Notes: generated by a model not told the origin, from the sequence alone. A stretch of DNA of 11,862 nt from RBG-16-66-20 sp049651845 (GCA_049651845.1 JBASCW010000073.1:1-11862), one strand, 5' to 3'; counted from the first letter of the stretch, positions 1 to 7,161 are shown. Numbers and translations are program-made.

Positions 1-442
1 GCAGCAGGGGCCGCAGCTGCGCGGCGCTGCGGACCGATCCGGTGAGCGCGCCGCGCGGCATCGGCTCGATCAGCAGCAGCCCGGCGGTTCGCCCGGGATG
101 GCGGCAGGCGAATTCGAGCGCGATGCCCGCGCCGAGACAGTGGCCGCCGACGAGCGCGCGCGCGAAGCCCTCGGCATCGAGCAGCGCGGCCAGGTCGCCG
201 CACCATTCGCGCATGCCGATGCGGCCGTAGCAGCGCGAACGCCCCTGGCCGCGCAAGTCCATGCGCAGCAGCGCCCAGTCCGCGCGCAGCGCGGTGCGCG
301 CGGTGAACTCGGACCAGCGGGTCGCGTTGCTCGCCAGGCCGTGCAGCAGCACCAGCGCGCCGCGCGGCGCGGCGGGCCGCCAGACGCGGTAGGCGATGCG
401 CGCGCCGCCGACCGCGGCGAGGAATTGCTCCGCGTCCGCCAC
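1..442 (-). CDS. alpha/beta-hydrolase fold protein, 3' end cut by window edge
   Basis: Partial gene: 147 N-terminal residues are present and the C-terminal half, with the expected acid and His of the triad, lies outside the window. Visible fold marks are the oxyanion-hole segment LLHGLASN (residues 32-39), the loop MDLRGQGRS (61-69) and the nucleophile elbow GGHCLGAG (99-106), followed by a helix and the strand GLLLIEPMP. The nucleophile position is Cys102 (codon TGT), not the usual Ser; a Cys in this position is known from dienelactone hydrolases (GxCxGG). GTG at 442 is chosen because no ATG, GTG or TTG precedes it in frame for at least 30 codons. It begins 13 nt after the DksA-like stop, so the two are probably co-transcribed from the promoter near 911. 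Substrate unknown: esterase, lactonase or C-C hydrolase are all possible. Confidence 0.85.
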   Translation of the reverse strand, partial: MADAEQFLAAVGGARIAYRVWRPAAPRGALVLLHGLASNATRWSEFTARTALRADWALLRMDLRGQGRSRCYGRIGMREWCGDLAALLDAEGFARALVGGHCLGAGIALEFACRHPGRTAGLLLIEPMPRGALTGSVRSAAQLRPLL

Positions 443-455
443 TGGGAGGCCGCCG

Positions 456-851
456 CTAGAGCTTCGGCGTCTGGGTTCCGGTGTAGGTCCGCTCGTGCAC
501 GCGCTGGCAATCGATGCAGCGCAGCGCGGCGGGCTCGGCGCGCAGGCGCTCGAACGGGATCTCCATGCTGCACTCGGCGCAGCGGCCGTAGGCCGCGGCG
601 TTGTCGAGGCGGTCGAGCGCCGCTTCGAGCGCGCGCAGCTCGTTCAGATCGCGCGTGAGCTCGGCGTTTTCAAGGTCGGAAATCAGGTCGGCGAGCGCTG
701 CGTCGCCCAGGTCGGGCGCCGCGCCCGCGATCTCGCTGTAGCTTTCCGCGCGCGCGCGCTCGGCATCGCGCCTGAGCTCGGCCTGCAGCACGCGCCGGCG
801 CTCTTCGAGCGCCAGGGACAGGACCTGCAGTTGTTCGCGGCTCAAGGGCAT
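456..851 (-). CDS. DksA/TraR-family C4 zinc-finger protein
   Basis: 131-residue protein with an N-terminal helical half (about residues 5-85, a probable coiled-coil hairpin) and a C-terminal C4 zinc finger: Cys91, Cys94, Cys112, Cys115 (YGRCAEC...RCIDCQ). DksA-family proteins bind in the RNA polymerase secondary channel and adjust promoter output, often with ppGpp. Between the helices is an acidic loop (PDLGDAALAD, residues 46-55) where DksA carries its tip aspartates, but the exact DksA tip motif is not evident, so this is a paralogue rather than clearly housekeeping DksA. All four zinc ligands are Cys, so it is not a zinc-independent variant. The ATG at 851 has a good Shine-Dalgarno GGAGG (862-858, 6-nt spacer). 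An FNR-type dyad is centred 60.5 bp upstream, suggesting induction at low oxygen. The hydrolase follows 13 nt downstream. Confidence 0.9.
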   Translation of the reverse strand: MPLSREQLQVLSLALEERRRVLQAELRRDAERARAESYSEIAGAAPDLGDAALADLISDLENAELTRDLNELRALEAALDRLDNAAAYGRCAECSMEIPFERLRAEPAALRCIDCQRVHERTYTGTQTPKL

Positions 852-857
852 CTGCGG

Positions 858-862
858 CCTCC
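858..862 (-). promoter_or_regulatory. Shine-Dalgarno of the DksA-like gene
   Basis: GGAGG read on the minus strand, 6 nt before the ATG at 851. It fixes the start and shows that this gene has a normal leader, unlike several other genes served by FNR-type boxes in the window. Confidence 0.75.
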
Positions 863-904
863 GGGTTCGATGAGCCCATTGGGCCAGAGCGGTTGCCGCG
901 CGAC

Positions 905-918
905 TTGATCTCGGTCAA
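905..918 (-). promoter_or_regulatory. FNR/ANR-type box A (TTGAT-CTCG-GTCAA)
   Basis: A 14-bp dyad matching the FNR consensus TTGAT-N4-ATCAA at 9 of 10 half-site bases (GTCAA in place of ATCAA), with symmetry extending to CTTGA-N6-TCAAG. It lies in the 88-bp gap between the second permease stop (940) and the DksA-like start (851), so its only sensible target is the DksA-like/hydrolase pair. Placing it at about -41 predicts transcription from about 870 and a leader of about 19 nt containing the GGAGG. The -10 in that place is poor (CCCAAT, 883-878). FNR-family proteins sense oxygen or NO and activate when the box is near -41.5. Confidence 0.7.
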
Positions 919-939
919 GCCATGCGCCAGCGCCTCGGC

Positions 940-2139
940 CTACTCGCCGCGCAGGGCATCGAGCGGGTCGAGGAGCGCGGCGCGCCGTGCCGGCATCACG
1001 CCCGCTGCGAGTCCGACGCCGACCGCGACCAGTTCGGCAAGTACCGCGTACAGCCATGGCACGTGCACCGGCAGCGCCGGCAGCGCGAGCTTGAGCCCGC
1101 CGGCGATGCCCCAGCCGATGCCCAGGCCCGCCGCGCCGCCAAGCGCGGCGAGCAGCGCCGCCTCGGCGAGGAACAGAAGCAGCACCCGCTGCCGGGTTGC
1201 GCCCAGCGCGCGCAACAGGCCGATCTCGGCGGTGCGCTCGGCCACCGCGATGGTGAGGATGGTGAGGATGCCTACGCCGCCCACCACCAGCGAGATCGCG
1301 CCGATCGCCGCGACCGCGAAGGTGATCGCTTCCAGCACCGTGCCGAACACCTCCAGCATCTTCTGTTGCGGCGTGATGGTGAAGTCCTCGGCGCCGTGGC
1401 GCGCGGTGAGGATCCGGCGGATGCCCGCCTCGACCTCGGCCAGCGGCGCGGTCGGGTCGTAGATGACGTGGATCTCCATCAGGGTCTCACGGTTGAACAT
1501 GTCGAGGGCCCGCCCCGCCGGGATGTAGACCGTGTCGTCCAGGTCGAAACCGAGCACCTGGCCCTTGGACTCCATCACGCCCACCACGCGGTAGCGCTCG
1601 CCGCCCACGCGCAGGCGCTGGCCGAGCGGGTTGGCGGCGCCGAACAGCTCGGTCGCCGCCTTGGACCCCAGCACCACGAAGGCGCGCGCCGCGCGCGGGT
1701 CGTCCTGCGGCAGGAACTCGCCCGCCGCCACGCGCATGCTGAAGGCGCGCGCGAAATCGGCGCCCACGCCGTAGATGGTGACGCGGCGGCTGCGCCCGGC
1801 ATGGACCGCCTCGCCGTTGCCCTGCACCGTGGGATCGGTGAGCTGCACGTGCGGCGCGCGCCTGAGCGCGAGCGCGTCGTCGATCGACAGCGGGCGGATG
1901 GTGTTGACCGCGCCCAGCGACATGCCGCGCGTTTGGATCCGGCCCGGGGTGACGCTGATGATGTTGGTGCCGAACTGGGTGAACTCGGCGATCACGAAGC
2001 GGTGCAGCCCCTCGCCGATGGAGGTGAGCAGGATCACCGCGGCGATGCCGACCGCGATGCCGAGCGCGGTGAGGAAGGTGCGCAGGCGGTGCGAGGCGAG
2101 CGAGGCGGTGGTGAAGCCGGCGGCGTCGGCGAGCCTCAT
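940..2139 (-). CDS. MacB/FtsX-type ABC transporter permease, second of two
   Basis: 399-residue inner-membrane permease. An N-terminal membrane segment (about 21-41) is followed by a large periplasmic MacB-type core (about 42-265). Three C-terminal membrane segments make up the FtsX domain (about 270-300, 318-345, 362-385), with the conserved cytoplasmic stretch AERTAEIGLLRALGATRQRV (300-319) and the closing motif PARRAALLDPLDALR. In MacB-type machines the permease transmits ATP-driven motion to the periplasm instead of carrying substrate through the membrane. It starts 10 nt after the first permease stop, with GAGGA as a plausible ribosome site, and is the last gene of the exporter operon. 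It differs clearly from the first permease, so the pair probably forms a heterodimer around an ATPase dimer. Substrate unknown. Confidence 0.92.
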   Translation of the reverse strand: MRLADAAGFTTASLASHRLRTFLTALGIAVGIAAVILLTSIGEGLHRFVIAEFTQFGTNIISVTPGRIQTRGMSLGAVNTIRPLSIDDALALRRAPHVQLTDPTVQGNGEAVHAGRSRRVTIYGVGADFARAFSMRVAAGEFLPQDDPRAARAFVVLGSKAATELFGAANPLGQRLRVGGERYRVVGVMESKGQVLGFDLDDTVYIPAGRALDMFNRETLMEIHVIYDPTAPLAEVEAGIRRILTARHGAEDFTITPQQKMLEVFGTVLEAITFAVAAIGAISLVVGGVGILTILTIAVAERTAEIGLLRALGATRQRVLLLFLAEAALLAALGGAAGLGIGWGIAGGLKLALPALPVHVPWLYAVLAELVAVGVGLAAGVMPARRAALLDPLDALRGE

Positions 2140-2149
2140 CGGCCGGTCC

Positions 2150-3358
2150 TCATCGGCGCGACAGCGCGCTCACCGGGTCGAGCCGCGCGGCGGCGCGCGC
2201 GGGCGCCACCGCGAACAGGATCGCGGTGCCGATCGCCACCGCGGGCGCCGCGGCGAGCGCCCAGAGCGGCGGCGTGAAGGGGATCGCCGGGTAGACCTGG
2301 CCGATCGCCAGCTGCCCGAGCTTGCCGGCGGCCAGGCCGAGCGCCGCGCCGCCCAGGGCCAGCATCACCGCCTCGGCGAAGAAGGCGAGGCGGATCAGGC
2401 CGCCCGAGGCGCCCAGCGCCTTCATCAGGCCGATCTCGGCGCGCCGCTGCGCCACGCTGATCAGCATCACGTTCATGATCAGGATGCCGGCCACCGCGAG
2501 GCTGATCGCCGCGATGCCGCCGACCGCCAGCGTGAGCGCGGTGAGGATGCGGTCGAAAGTGGCGAGCACCGCGTCCTGGGTGATCACCGTGACGTCGCGC
2601 TCGCCCTCGTGGCGCTCGCGCAGGATCGCTTCGATGTCGGCCTTCGCCGCCGGGATCTGCTCGCGGCTCTTCGCCTCGGCGAGGATGCGGAACAGCGCCT
2701 CGGTGTTGAACAGGGACTGCGCCGCCGCCACCGGCACGATCACCACCTCGTCGGTGTTGAAGCCGAGCGACTCGCCCTGGCGCGCCAGCACGCCGATGAC
2801 ACGGAAGCGCCGGTCGCCGACGCGCAGCCATTCGCCCAGGGGCGCGCGCGCGCCGAACAGCTCGACGGCGATCGTGGCGCCGATCACGCACACGGGCGCG
2901 GCGTGGCGCGGGTCGCCCTCGGGCAGGAAGCGCCCCTGCGCGAGCTCCATGCTGCGGATCTCCTTCAATTCGGCCGTCGAGCCCAGCACCGGCGACTCGC
3001 GCCGGCGCGTGCCGCTGTGCACGTCGCCCGCGCCGACGATCAGCGGCGCGATGCGGCGGATGGCATAGCTGCGCCTGAGGGCGAGCGCATCGTCGAGCGT
3101 CACGTCGCGCGGCGTGCGGGCGATCACCACGCCGGGCGACACGCCGGCGGTCTCGCTGCGGCCCGGCAGCACGATGACGAGGTTGGTGCCGAGCGCGCCG
3201 AACTGGTTGACGACGTACAGGCGCGCGCCCTCGCCGATCGCGCTCACCGCGACCACGGCGGCGACACCGATGCCCATGGCGAGCAGGATCAGCAGGCTGC
3301 GCGCGCGGTAGCCGGCGAGCACGCGCCAGGCGAAGGCGAGCAGGTCGGCGAAGCGCAT
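2150..3358 (-). CDS. MacB/FtsX-type ABC transporter permease, first of two
   Basis: 402-residue inner-membrane permease of the same architecture as its downstream neighbour: N-terminal membrane helix (about 21-41), periplasmic core (42-270), then three membrane helices (about 272-302, 322-345, 365-387) with the FtsX signature QRRAEIGLMKALGAS (304-318) and the ending PARAAARLDPVSALSRR. The ATG at 3358 is two bases after the ATPase stop (TAG-CG-ATG), implying translational coupling; an in-frame reading upstream overlaps the ATPase in another frame and has no merit. The two permeases share layout and short motifs (SIGEG or AIGEG, GTNL or GTNI, ELFGA) but differ over most of the periplasmic core, consistent with an old duplication. 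Likely an export or envelope-stress machine; substrate unknown. Confidence 0.92.
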   Translation of the reverse strand: MRFADLLAFAWRVLAGYRARSLLILLAMGIGVAAVVAVSAIGEGARLYVVNQFGALGTNLVIVLPGRSETAGVSPGVVIARTPRDVTLDDALALRRSYAIRRIAPLIVGAGDVHSGTRRRESPVLGSTAELKEIRSMELAQGRFLPEGDPRHAAPVCVIGATIAVELFGARAPLGEWLRVGDRRFRVIGVLARQGESLGFNTDEVVIVPVAAAQSLFNTEALFRILAEAKSREQIPAAKADIEAILRERHEGERDVTVITQDAVLATFDRILTALTLAVGGIAAISLAVAGILIMNVMLISVAQRRAEIGLMKALGASGGLIRLAFFAEAVMLALGGAALGLAAGKLGQLAIGQVYPAIPFTPPLWALAAAPAVAIGTAILFAVAPARAAARLDPVSALSRR

Positions 3359-3360
3359 CG

Positions 3361-4035
3361 CTAGCCGCGCTCGTCGCTGACGATCGCGCCGTCGATCATG
3401 CGCAGCCGGCGGTGCGCGCGCGCGCCGATCTCGGCGTCGTGCGTCACCACGGCGAGGATCGCGCCGGCGTGGTGCGCGCGCTCGAGCACCGCCATCACCT
3501 CCTGGCCGGTGTGGCGGTCGAGGTTGCCGGTGGGCTCGTCGGCGAGGATCACCGCTGGCCCCATCACCAGCGCGCGCGCGATCGCCACGCGCTGGCACTG
3601 GCCGCCCGAGAGCTCGCTCGGGCGATGGCGCGCGCGCTCCGCCAGGCCGTACTCGGCGAGCACGCGCTCCAGGCGGCCGCGGCGCTCGGCCGGCTCCACG
3701 CCCGCCAGCACCATCGGCAGCTCGATGTTCTGCGCCGCGGACAGGCGCGGCACGAGATGGAAGAACTGGAACACGAAACCGAGCTTGTCGCGCCGCACCG
3801 CGGCCTTCTCGTCGTCCGAGAGCGAGGTGACGTCGCGCCCGTCCAGGGCGTAGCGCCCCGCGTCGGGCCGGTCGAGCAGGCCGACCATGTTGAGCAGCGT
3901 CGACTTGCCCGAGCCCGAGGGCCCCATGATCGAGAGGTACTCGCCGGCCTCGATGTCGAGGTCGATGCCGCGCAGCGCGTGCACCTCCTCGCCGCCGACG
4001 CGGAACACCCGCTCGATGCCCTGCAGGCGGATCAC
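3361..4035 (-). CDS. ABC transporter ATPase, MacB/LolD-type
   Basis: 224-residue nucleotide-binding subunit with every motif intact: Walker A GPSGSGKST (38-46), Q-loop Gln90 (FVFQFFHLVP), signature LSGGQ (142-146), Walker B VILADEP (162-168), D-loop GNLD and H-loop His199 (VVTHD). This is the MacB/LolD/FtsE type of stand-alone ATPase that works with FtsX-like permeases. The start is GTG at 4035, whose last bases overlap the stop of the membrane-fusion gene (GTGA overlap of 4 nt); the first permease follows 2 nt after its stop. No extra domain is fused, so unlike E. coli MacB the ATPase and permease are separate polypeptides. The residue after the signature is Cys (LSGGQCQR), where Gln or Arg is usual; this probably has no functional effect. 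Confidence 0.95.
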   Translation of the reverse strand: MIRLQGIERVFRVGGEEVHALRGIDLDIEAGEYLSIMGPSGSGKSTLLNMVGLLDRPDAGRYALDGRDVTSLSDDEKAAVRRDKLGFVFQFFHLVPRLSAAQNIELPMVLAGVEPAERRGRLERVLAEYGLAERARHRPSELSGGQCQRVAIARALVMGPAVILADEPTGNLDRHTGQEVMAVLERAHHAGAILAVVTHDAEIGARAHRRLRMIDGAIVSDERG

Positions 4036-5192
4036 CGCGAGGGCGCCGCCGCTTCCTCGACGGCCGTGGCGCCCGCCTTGACGCCGGCGCGCTCGAGCGA
4101 GGTCACCACGCGCGTGCCGCGCTCCAGGCCCGCGCGCACCTCGGTGTACTCCCAGTTGGACAGTCCCGCCTGGATGGGGCGCTCTTCGAGCCGGCCGCTG
4201 GCGTTCAGCACCATCACTCGGTTGCCCGGCATCAGCGCGGGCGTGGGCACGCGCACCACGCCGTCGCGCCCGGCGGTCACGATCTCGACGTCGGCGCTGT
4301 AGCCCACCAGCAGGTGCCGCGCCTCGCCCGGCGCGTCGAAATCGACCTCGACTTCCACCGTGCGCGCCTGCTTCTCCACCGCGAGCACGTAGGGCGCGAT
4401 GCGGCGCAGCTTGCCCGCGAACTGTTTGCCGCGGTAGGCGTCCAGGCTGATGCGCGCCGGCATGCCGATTTTCAGCTGCGCGGCGTCGACTTCGTCGATC
4501 GGCGCCGAGACGTACAGGCACGAGTCGTCGATCAGGTCGACGGCGGGCAGGGTGGGGATGCCGGGCGGCGACGGCGTGAGGAACTCGCCCACTTCGCCGT
4601 TGACCTCGGCGACGATGCCGTCGAAAGGCGCGCGCACGTAGGTGCGTGCGGTGTCGGCGCGCGAGGCGTCGATACGCGCCGACGCCTCCTTCACCTGCGC
4701 GCGCGCCATCTCGCAGGCGGCCATGCGCGCCTTGGCCTCGCTCTCGGCGCGATCGACGCGGTCCTCCGAGACGAAGCCCTTGTCGCGCAGCTGCCGGGTG
4801 CGCGCCGCCTCGCGCTGCGCGTTCTCGGCCGTGAGGCAGGCCTCGTTGACGCGCGAGCGCGCCGCGCCCGCCTGCTCGCGCGCCACCAGCTCGCGCGCCG
4901 CGAGGTCGTCGTTCCACAGCTGCACCAGGAGCTGGCCGCGCCGGACGCGGTCGCCTTCCTTCACCGTCAGCTTCTCGATGCGCCCGCCCAGCGGCGGCGC
5001 GAGCTTGGCGCGGCGGCAGGCCGACACCGAGCCGGCGCGCGTGTTGGCCACCGTCGACTCGACGCGTCCCGCGCTGGCCGCGGCAGCGAGCACGGCGACG
5101 GGCTTGGGCCGCGTCCAGAGCCAAGCGGCGGCCGCGGCGGCGGCGAGCAGGGCGAGGGCGATCAGCCAGCGGAGGGCGGTTCTAGGGGTCAT
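4032..5192 (-). CDS. HlyD/MacA-type periplasmic membrane-fusion protein
   Basis: 386-residue adaptor. An N-terminal membrane anchor or uncleaved signal (about 7-26, rich in Leu and Ala) leads into a first lipoyl half (GRIEKLTVKEGDRVRRGQLL, 70-89). A long helical hairpin (about 95-180, many Arg, Glu and Ala) is followed by the second lipoyl half (RAPFDGIVAEVNGEVGEF, 187-204), a beta-barrel region, and a C-terminal membrane-proximal domain (VVRVPTPAL... onward). Such proteins bridge an inner-membrane exporter to an outer-membrane channel. It is the first gene of the four-gene exporter operon and overlaps the ATPase by 4 nt. No TolC-like gene is in the window. GGAG (5206-5203) lies 10 nt before the ATG. 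FNR-type box B is centred 50.5 bp upstream and may serve this operon as well as archease. Confidence 0.93.
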   Translation of the reverse strand: MTPRTALRWLIALALLAAAAAAAWLWTRPKPVAVLAAAASAGRVESTVANTRAGSVSACRRAKLAPPLGGRIEKLTVKEGDRVRRGQLLVQLWNDDLAARELVAREQAGAARSRVNEACLTAENAQREAARTRQLRDKGFVSEDRVDRAESEAKARMAACEMARAQVKEASARIDASRADTARTYVRAPFDGIVAEVNGEVGEFLTPSPPGIPTLPAVDLIDDSCLYVSAPIDEVDAAQLKIGMPARISLDAYRGKQFAGKLRRIAPYVLAVEKQARTVEVEVDFDAPGEARHLLVGYSADVEIVTAGRDGVVRVPTPALMPGNRVMVLNASGRLEERPIQAGLSNWEYTEVRAGLERGTRVVTSLERAGVKAGATAVEEAAAPSR

Positions 5193-5205
5193 TGCCAGAA
5201 TTCTC

Positions 5206-5218
5206 CGCTAGCCTAGCG
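5206..5218. promoter_or_regulatory. perfect short dyad CGCTAG-C-CTAGCG
   Basis: Six-base inverted repeat with a one-base centre, 14 nt upstream of the membrane-fusion start codon. Read on the minus strand it contains TAGGCT (5215-5210), a possible -10 for the exporter operon; the same TAGGCT occurs at the proposed -10 of the hibernation factor gene. The dyad could be a repressor operator, or a chance palindrome around the -10. No FNR-type half-site is in it. Confidence 0.35.
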
Positions 5219-5235
5219 CAAATCGCAGAGCCAGC

Positions 5236-5249
5236 TTGATACATGTCAA
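5236..5249. promoter_or_regulatory. FNR/ANR-type box B (TTGAT-ACAT-GTCAA)
   Basis: A 14-bp dyad matching TTGAT-N4-ATCAA at 9 of 10 half-site bases, in the divergent gap between the exporter operon (start 5192) and archease/RtcB (start about 5304). On the plus strand a -10-like AAGTAT (5271-5276) predicts transcription from about 5283 with the box centre at -40.5 and a leader of about 21 nt that contains GGAGG. On the minus strand TAGGCT (5215-5210) would give a start near 5203 and a centre near -39.5. Plus-strand control of archease/rtcB is the stronger reading; bidirectional control is possible. Confidence 0.72.
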
Positions 5250-5288
5250 AGCGTCGACGGAAACACGGAGAAGTATTGACCGTGCCAC

Positions 5289-5293
5289 GGAGG
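5289..5293 (+). promoter_or_regulatory. Shine-Dalgarno that decides the archease start
   Basis: GGAGG followed by 10 nt and then CTG at 5304. No ATG, GTG or TTG follows at normal spacing in the archease frame; the next accepted start, GTG at 5358, lies 64 nt beyond it with no ribosome site of its own. This supports a non-AUG start at or near 5304. Confidence 0.55.
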
Positions 5294-5303
5294 TAGCCAG
5301 GCG

Positions 5304-5729
5304 CTGGAACACTTCGCGTCGCACTGGGAGCACTACGAGCACGGAGCGGACATCGGCGTGCGCGGCTTCGGCGCGACCAAAGCGCAAGCGTTCGAGCAGG
5401 CGGCGCTCGCCATGACGGCGGTTGCGGTCGATCCAGCCGCGGTCTCGCCTCGCGAGCGGGTGGCGATCCGCTGCGAGGCTCCCGACGACGAGCTGCTGCT
5501 CGCCGAATGGCTGAACGCCGTGGTCTATGAAATGTCGGTGCGCAGGATGCTGTTCTCGCGCTTCGCGCTGCAGCTGGACGGCGGCAGGCTCTCGGGCGAG
5601 GCCTGGGGCGAGCCGGTCGACTCGGCGCGCCACCACCCGGCGGTCGAAGTGAAAGGCGCGACCTATACGACGCTGCGCGTCGCGCCGCACGACGACGGCT
5701 GGGTGGCCCAGACGGTCGTGGACGTCTGA
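5304..5729 (+). CDS. archease, RtcB ligase activator, probable CTG start
   Basis: About 141 residues from CTG 5304, the usual archease length. Archease helps RtcB react with GTP so that the ligase can turn over. The N-terminal strand HYEHGADIGVRGFG (residues 10-23) matches the family pattern H-x-A-D-[IV]-G, whose Asp (here Asp16) binds metal. The C-terminal part has the family-like KGATYTTL and ends with VVDV. Starting at GTG 5358 would remove Asp16 and the whole first strand, so that start is unlikely to give a working protein. A TGA at 5278-5280 closes the frame upstream, leaving CTG 5304 behind GGAGG as the best candidate. RtcB begins 3 nt after the stop, so the pair is an operon. Box B suggests induction at low oxygen. 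The start codon is the uncertain part, not the family. Confidence 0.82.
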   Translation: MEHFASHWEHYEHGADIGVRGFGATKAQAFEQAALAMTAVAVDPAAVSPRERVAIRCEAPDDELLLAEWLNAVVYEMSVRRMLFSRFALQLDGGRLSGEAWGEPVDSARHHPAVEVKGATYTTLRVAPHDDGWVAQTVVDV

Positions 5730-5732
5730 CCC

Positions 5733-7151
5733 ATGGAACTCGGCCTCCTCAAGCGGCGCTCCGATTTCGAGTGGGAGATCCCCCAGCAGGGCGCGATGCG
5801 CGTGCCGGCGGTGATCTACGCGAGCGAAGCGCTGATGCGCGACATGGACCGCAAGGTCTACGAGCAGGCGGTGAACGTCGCCACCTTGCCGGGCATCGTG
5901 AAGGCGTCCTACGCCATGCCGGATGCGCACTGGGGCTACGGCTTTCCGATCGGCGGCGTCGCCGCCTTCGATGCCGAGGCGGGCGGCGTGGTCTCGGCGG
6001 GCGGCGTCGGCTTCGACATTTCCTGCGGCGTGCGCTGCCTGCATACCGGCCTCAAGCGCCCCGACATCCTGAAGGTCCAGAAGGAGCTGGCGCACGAGCT
6101 GTCGCGCAGCATTCCCGCGGGCCTCGGCAGCACGGGCGCGATCCATCTGGACGACCGCGAGATGGATGCGATGCTCGCCGGCGGCGCGCAGTGGGCGGTG
6201 CAGCGCGGCTGGGGCGAGCCCGCGGACCTCGAGCGCATCGAGGAGCAGGGGCAGATGAAGCACGCCAGGCCCGGCAAGGTCTCCGCGCAGGCCAAGAAGC
6301 GCCAGTGCGACGAGATGGGCACGCTCGGCAGCGGCAACCACTACCTGGAGGTGCAGGAGGTCACGGCGCTCTACGACGCGAAGATCGCGGCGGCATTCGG
6401 GCTCGCGCCGGGCGACATCGTGGTGATGATCCATTGCGGCTCGCGCGGCCTGGGCCACCAGATCGGCACCGAATACCTCAAGCAGATGGTGCTCAGCGCC
6501 GCGCGCCACGGCATCCGGCTGCCGGACCGCGAGCTCGCCTGCGCGCCGATCCATTCGGAGGTCGGCCAGGATTACCTCGGCGCGATGCGCGCGGCGATCA
6601 ACTGCGCGCTCGCCAACCGCCAGATCATCGCCCACCTGCTGCGCGAGGTGTTTCGCACCATGCTGCCGAAGGCGGCGCTGTCCCTGCTCTACGACGTCTC
6701 GCACAACACCTGCAAGCTCGAAGAGCACCAGGGACGGCAGCTCTACGTCCACCGCAAGGGCGCCACGCGCGCGCTCGGGCCGGGGCACCCGGACATTCCC
6801 GCGCCGCTGCGCGAGGCGGGGCAGCCGGTGCTGATCGGCGGCTCGATGGGCACGGGCTCCTACGTGCTCGCCGGCACGCGCGCTTCCGAAACGCTCGCCT
6901 TCAGCTCCGCCTGCCATGGCGCGGGCCGCGCGATGAGCCGCCACCAGGCGCTGCGTACCTGGCAGGGTCGCAAGGTGGTGGACGATCTCGCCGCGCGCGG
7001 CATCCTCATCAAGAGCCCGTCGATGCGCGGCGTCGCCGAGGAGGCGCCTGAGGCCTACAAGGACGTCGCGGCGGTGGTGGACGCCGCCGACGCGGCGGGG
7101 CTCGCGCGCAAGGTCGCGCGCCTCGAGCCGCTCATCTGCATCAAGGGCTAG
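5733..7151 (+). CDS. rtcB: RtcB-type RNA ligase, 3'-phosphate/cyclic phosphate to 5'-OH
   Basis: 472 residues, full length for the family. RtcB joins RNA ends carrying 2',3'-cyclic or 3'-phosphate to 5'-OH ends, using GTP and Mn2+, in tRNA splicing or RNA repair. Metal and active-site residues are all present: Asp95 and Cys98 (GGVGFDISCGVR), Asn202-His203 (GSGNHYLEV), His234 (MIHCGSRGLGHQ), His324 (YDVSHNTCK), and His395 in SSACHGAGR, the guanylylated His. The motif MPDAHWGYGFPIGGVAAF (62-79) is also a family hallmark. The ATG at 5733 has little ribosome site of its own and lies 3 nt after the archease stop, pointing to coupling. No rtcA or sigma54-type rtcR regulator is in the window, unlike the E. 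coli arrangement; control appears to come from FNR-type box B. The phosphoribosyltransferase gene converges with a 10-nt gap. Confidence 0.96.
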   Translation: MELGLLKRRSDFEWEIPQQGAMRVPAVIYASEALMRDMDRKVYEQAVNVATLPGIVKASYAMPDAHWGYGFPIGGVAAFDAEAGGVVSAGGVGFDISCGVRCLHTGLKRPDILKVQKELAHELSRSIPAGLGSTGAIHLDDREMDAMLAGGAQWAVQRGWGEPADLERIEEQGQMKHARPGKVSAQAKKRQCDEMGTLGSGNHYLEVQEVTALYDAKIAAAFGLAPGDIVVMIHCGSRGLGHQIGTEYLKQMVLSAARHGIRLPDRELACAPIHSEVGQDYLGAMRAAINCALANRQIIAHLLREVFRTMLPKAALSLLYDVSHNTCKLEEHQGRQLYVHRKGATRALGPGHPDIPAPLREAGQPVLIGGSMGTGSYVLAGTRASETLAFSSACHGAGRAMSRHQALRTWQGRKVVDDLAARGILIKSPSMRGVAEEAPEAYKDVAAVVDAADAAGLARKVARLEPLICIKG

Positions 7152-7161
7152 GCCCTTCGCG

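Noticed and set aside
1251..1271. Short direct repeat GGTGAGGAT
   Set aside because: It encodes the ILTILTI stretch of a membrane helix in the permease; ordinary coding repetition.
922..2277. 451-codon plus-strand open frame over the second permease
   Set aside because: It is a shadow of a permease with textbook membrane segments and FtsX motifs; no domain is visible in it.
5274..5288. Extra TTGAC at 5276 as a second FNR half-site or a -35
   Set aside because: There is no matching half-site at the right spacing, and no -10 stands 17 bp downstream before the archease start.
5208..6944. Long minus-strand open frame of 578 codons opposite archease and rtcB
   Set aside because: It mirrors a gene with intact RtcB motifs. 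The translation is low-complexity Arg/Ala/His/Asp-rich, the usual shadow in high-GC DNA, and it would cover box B.
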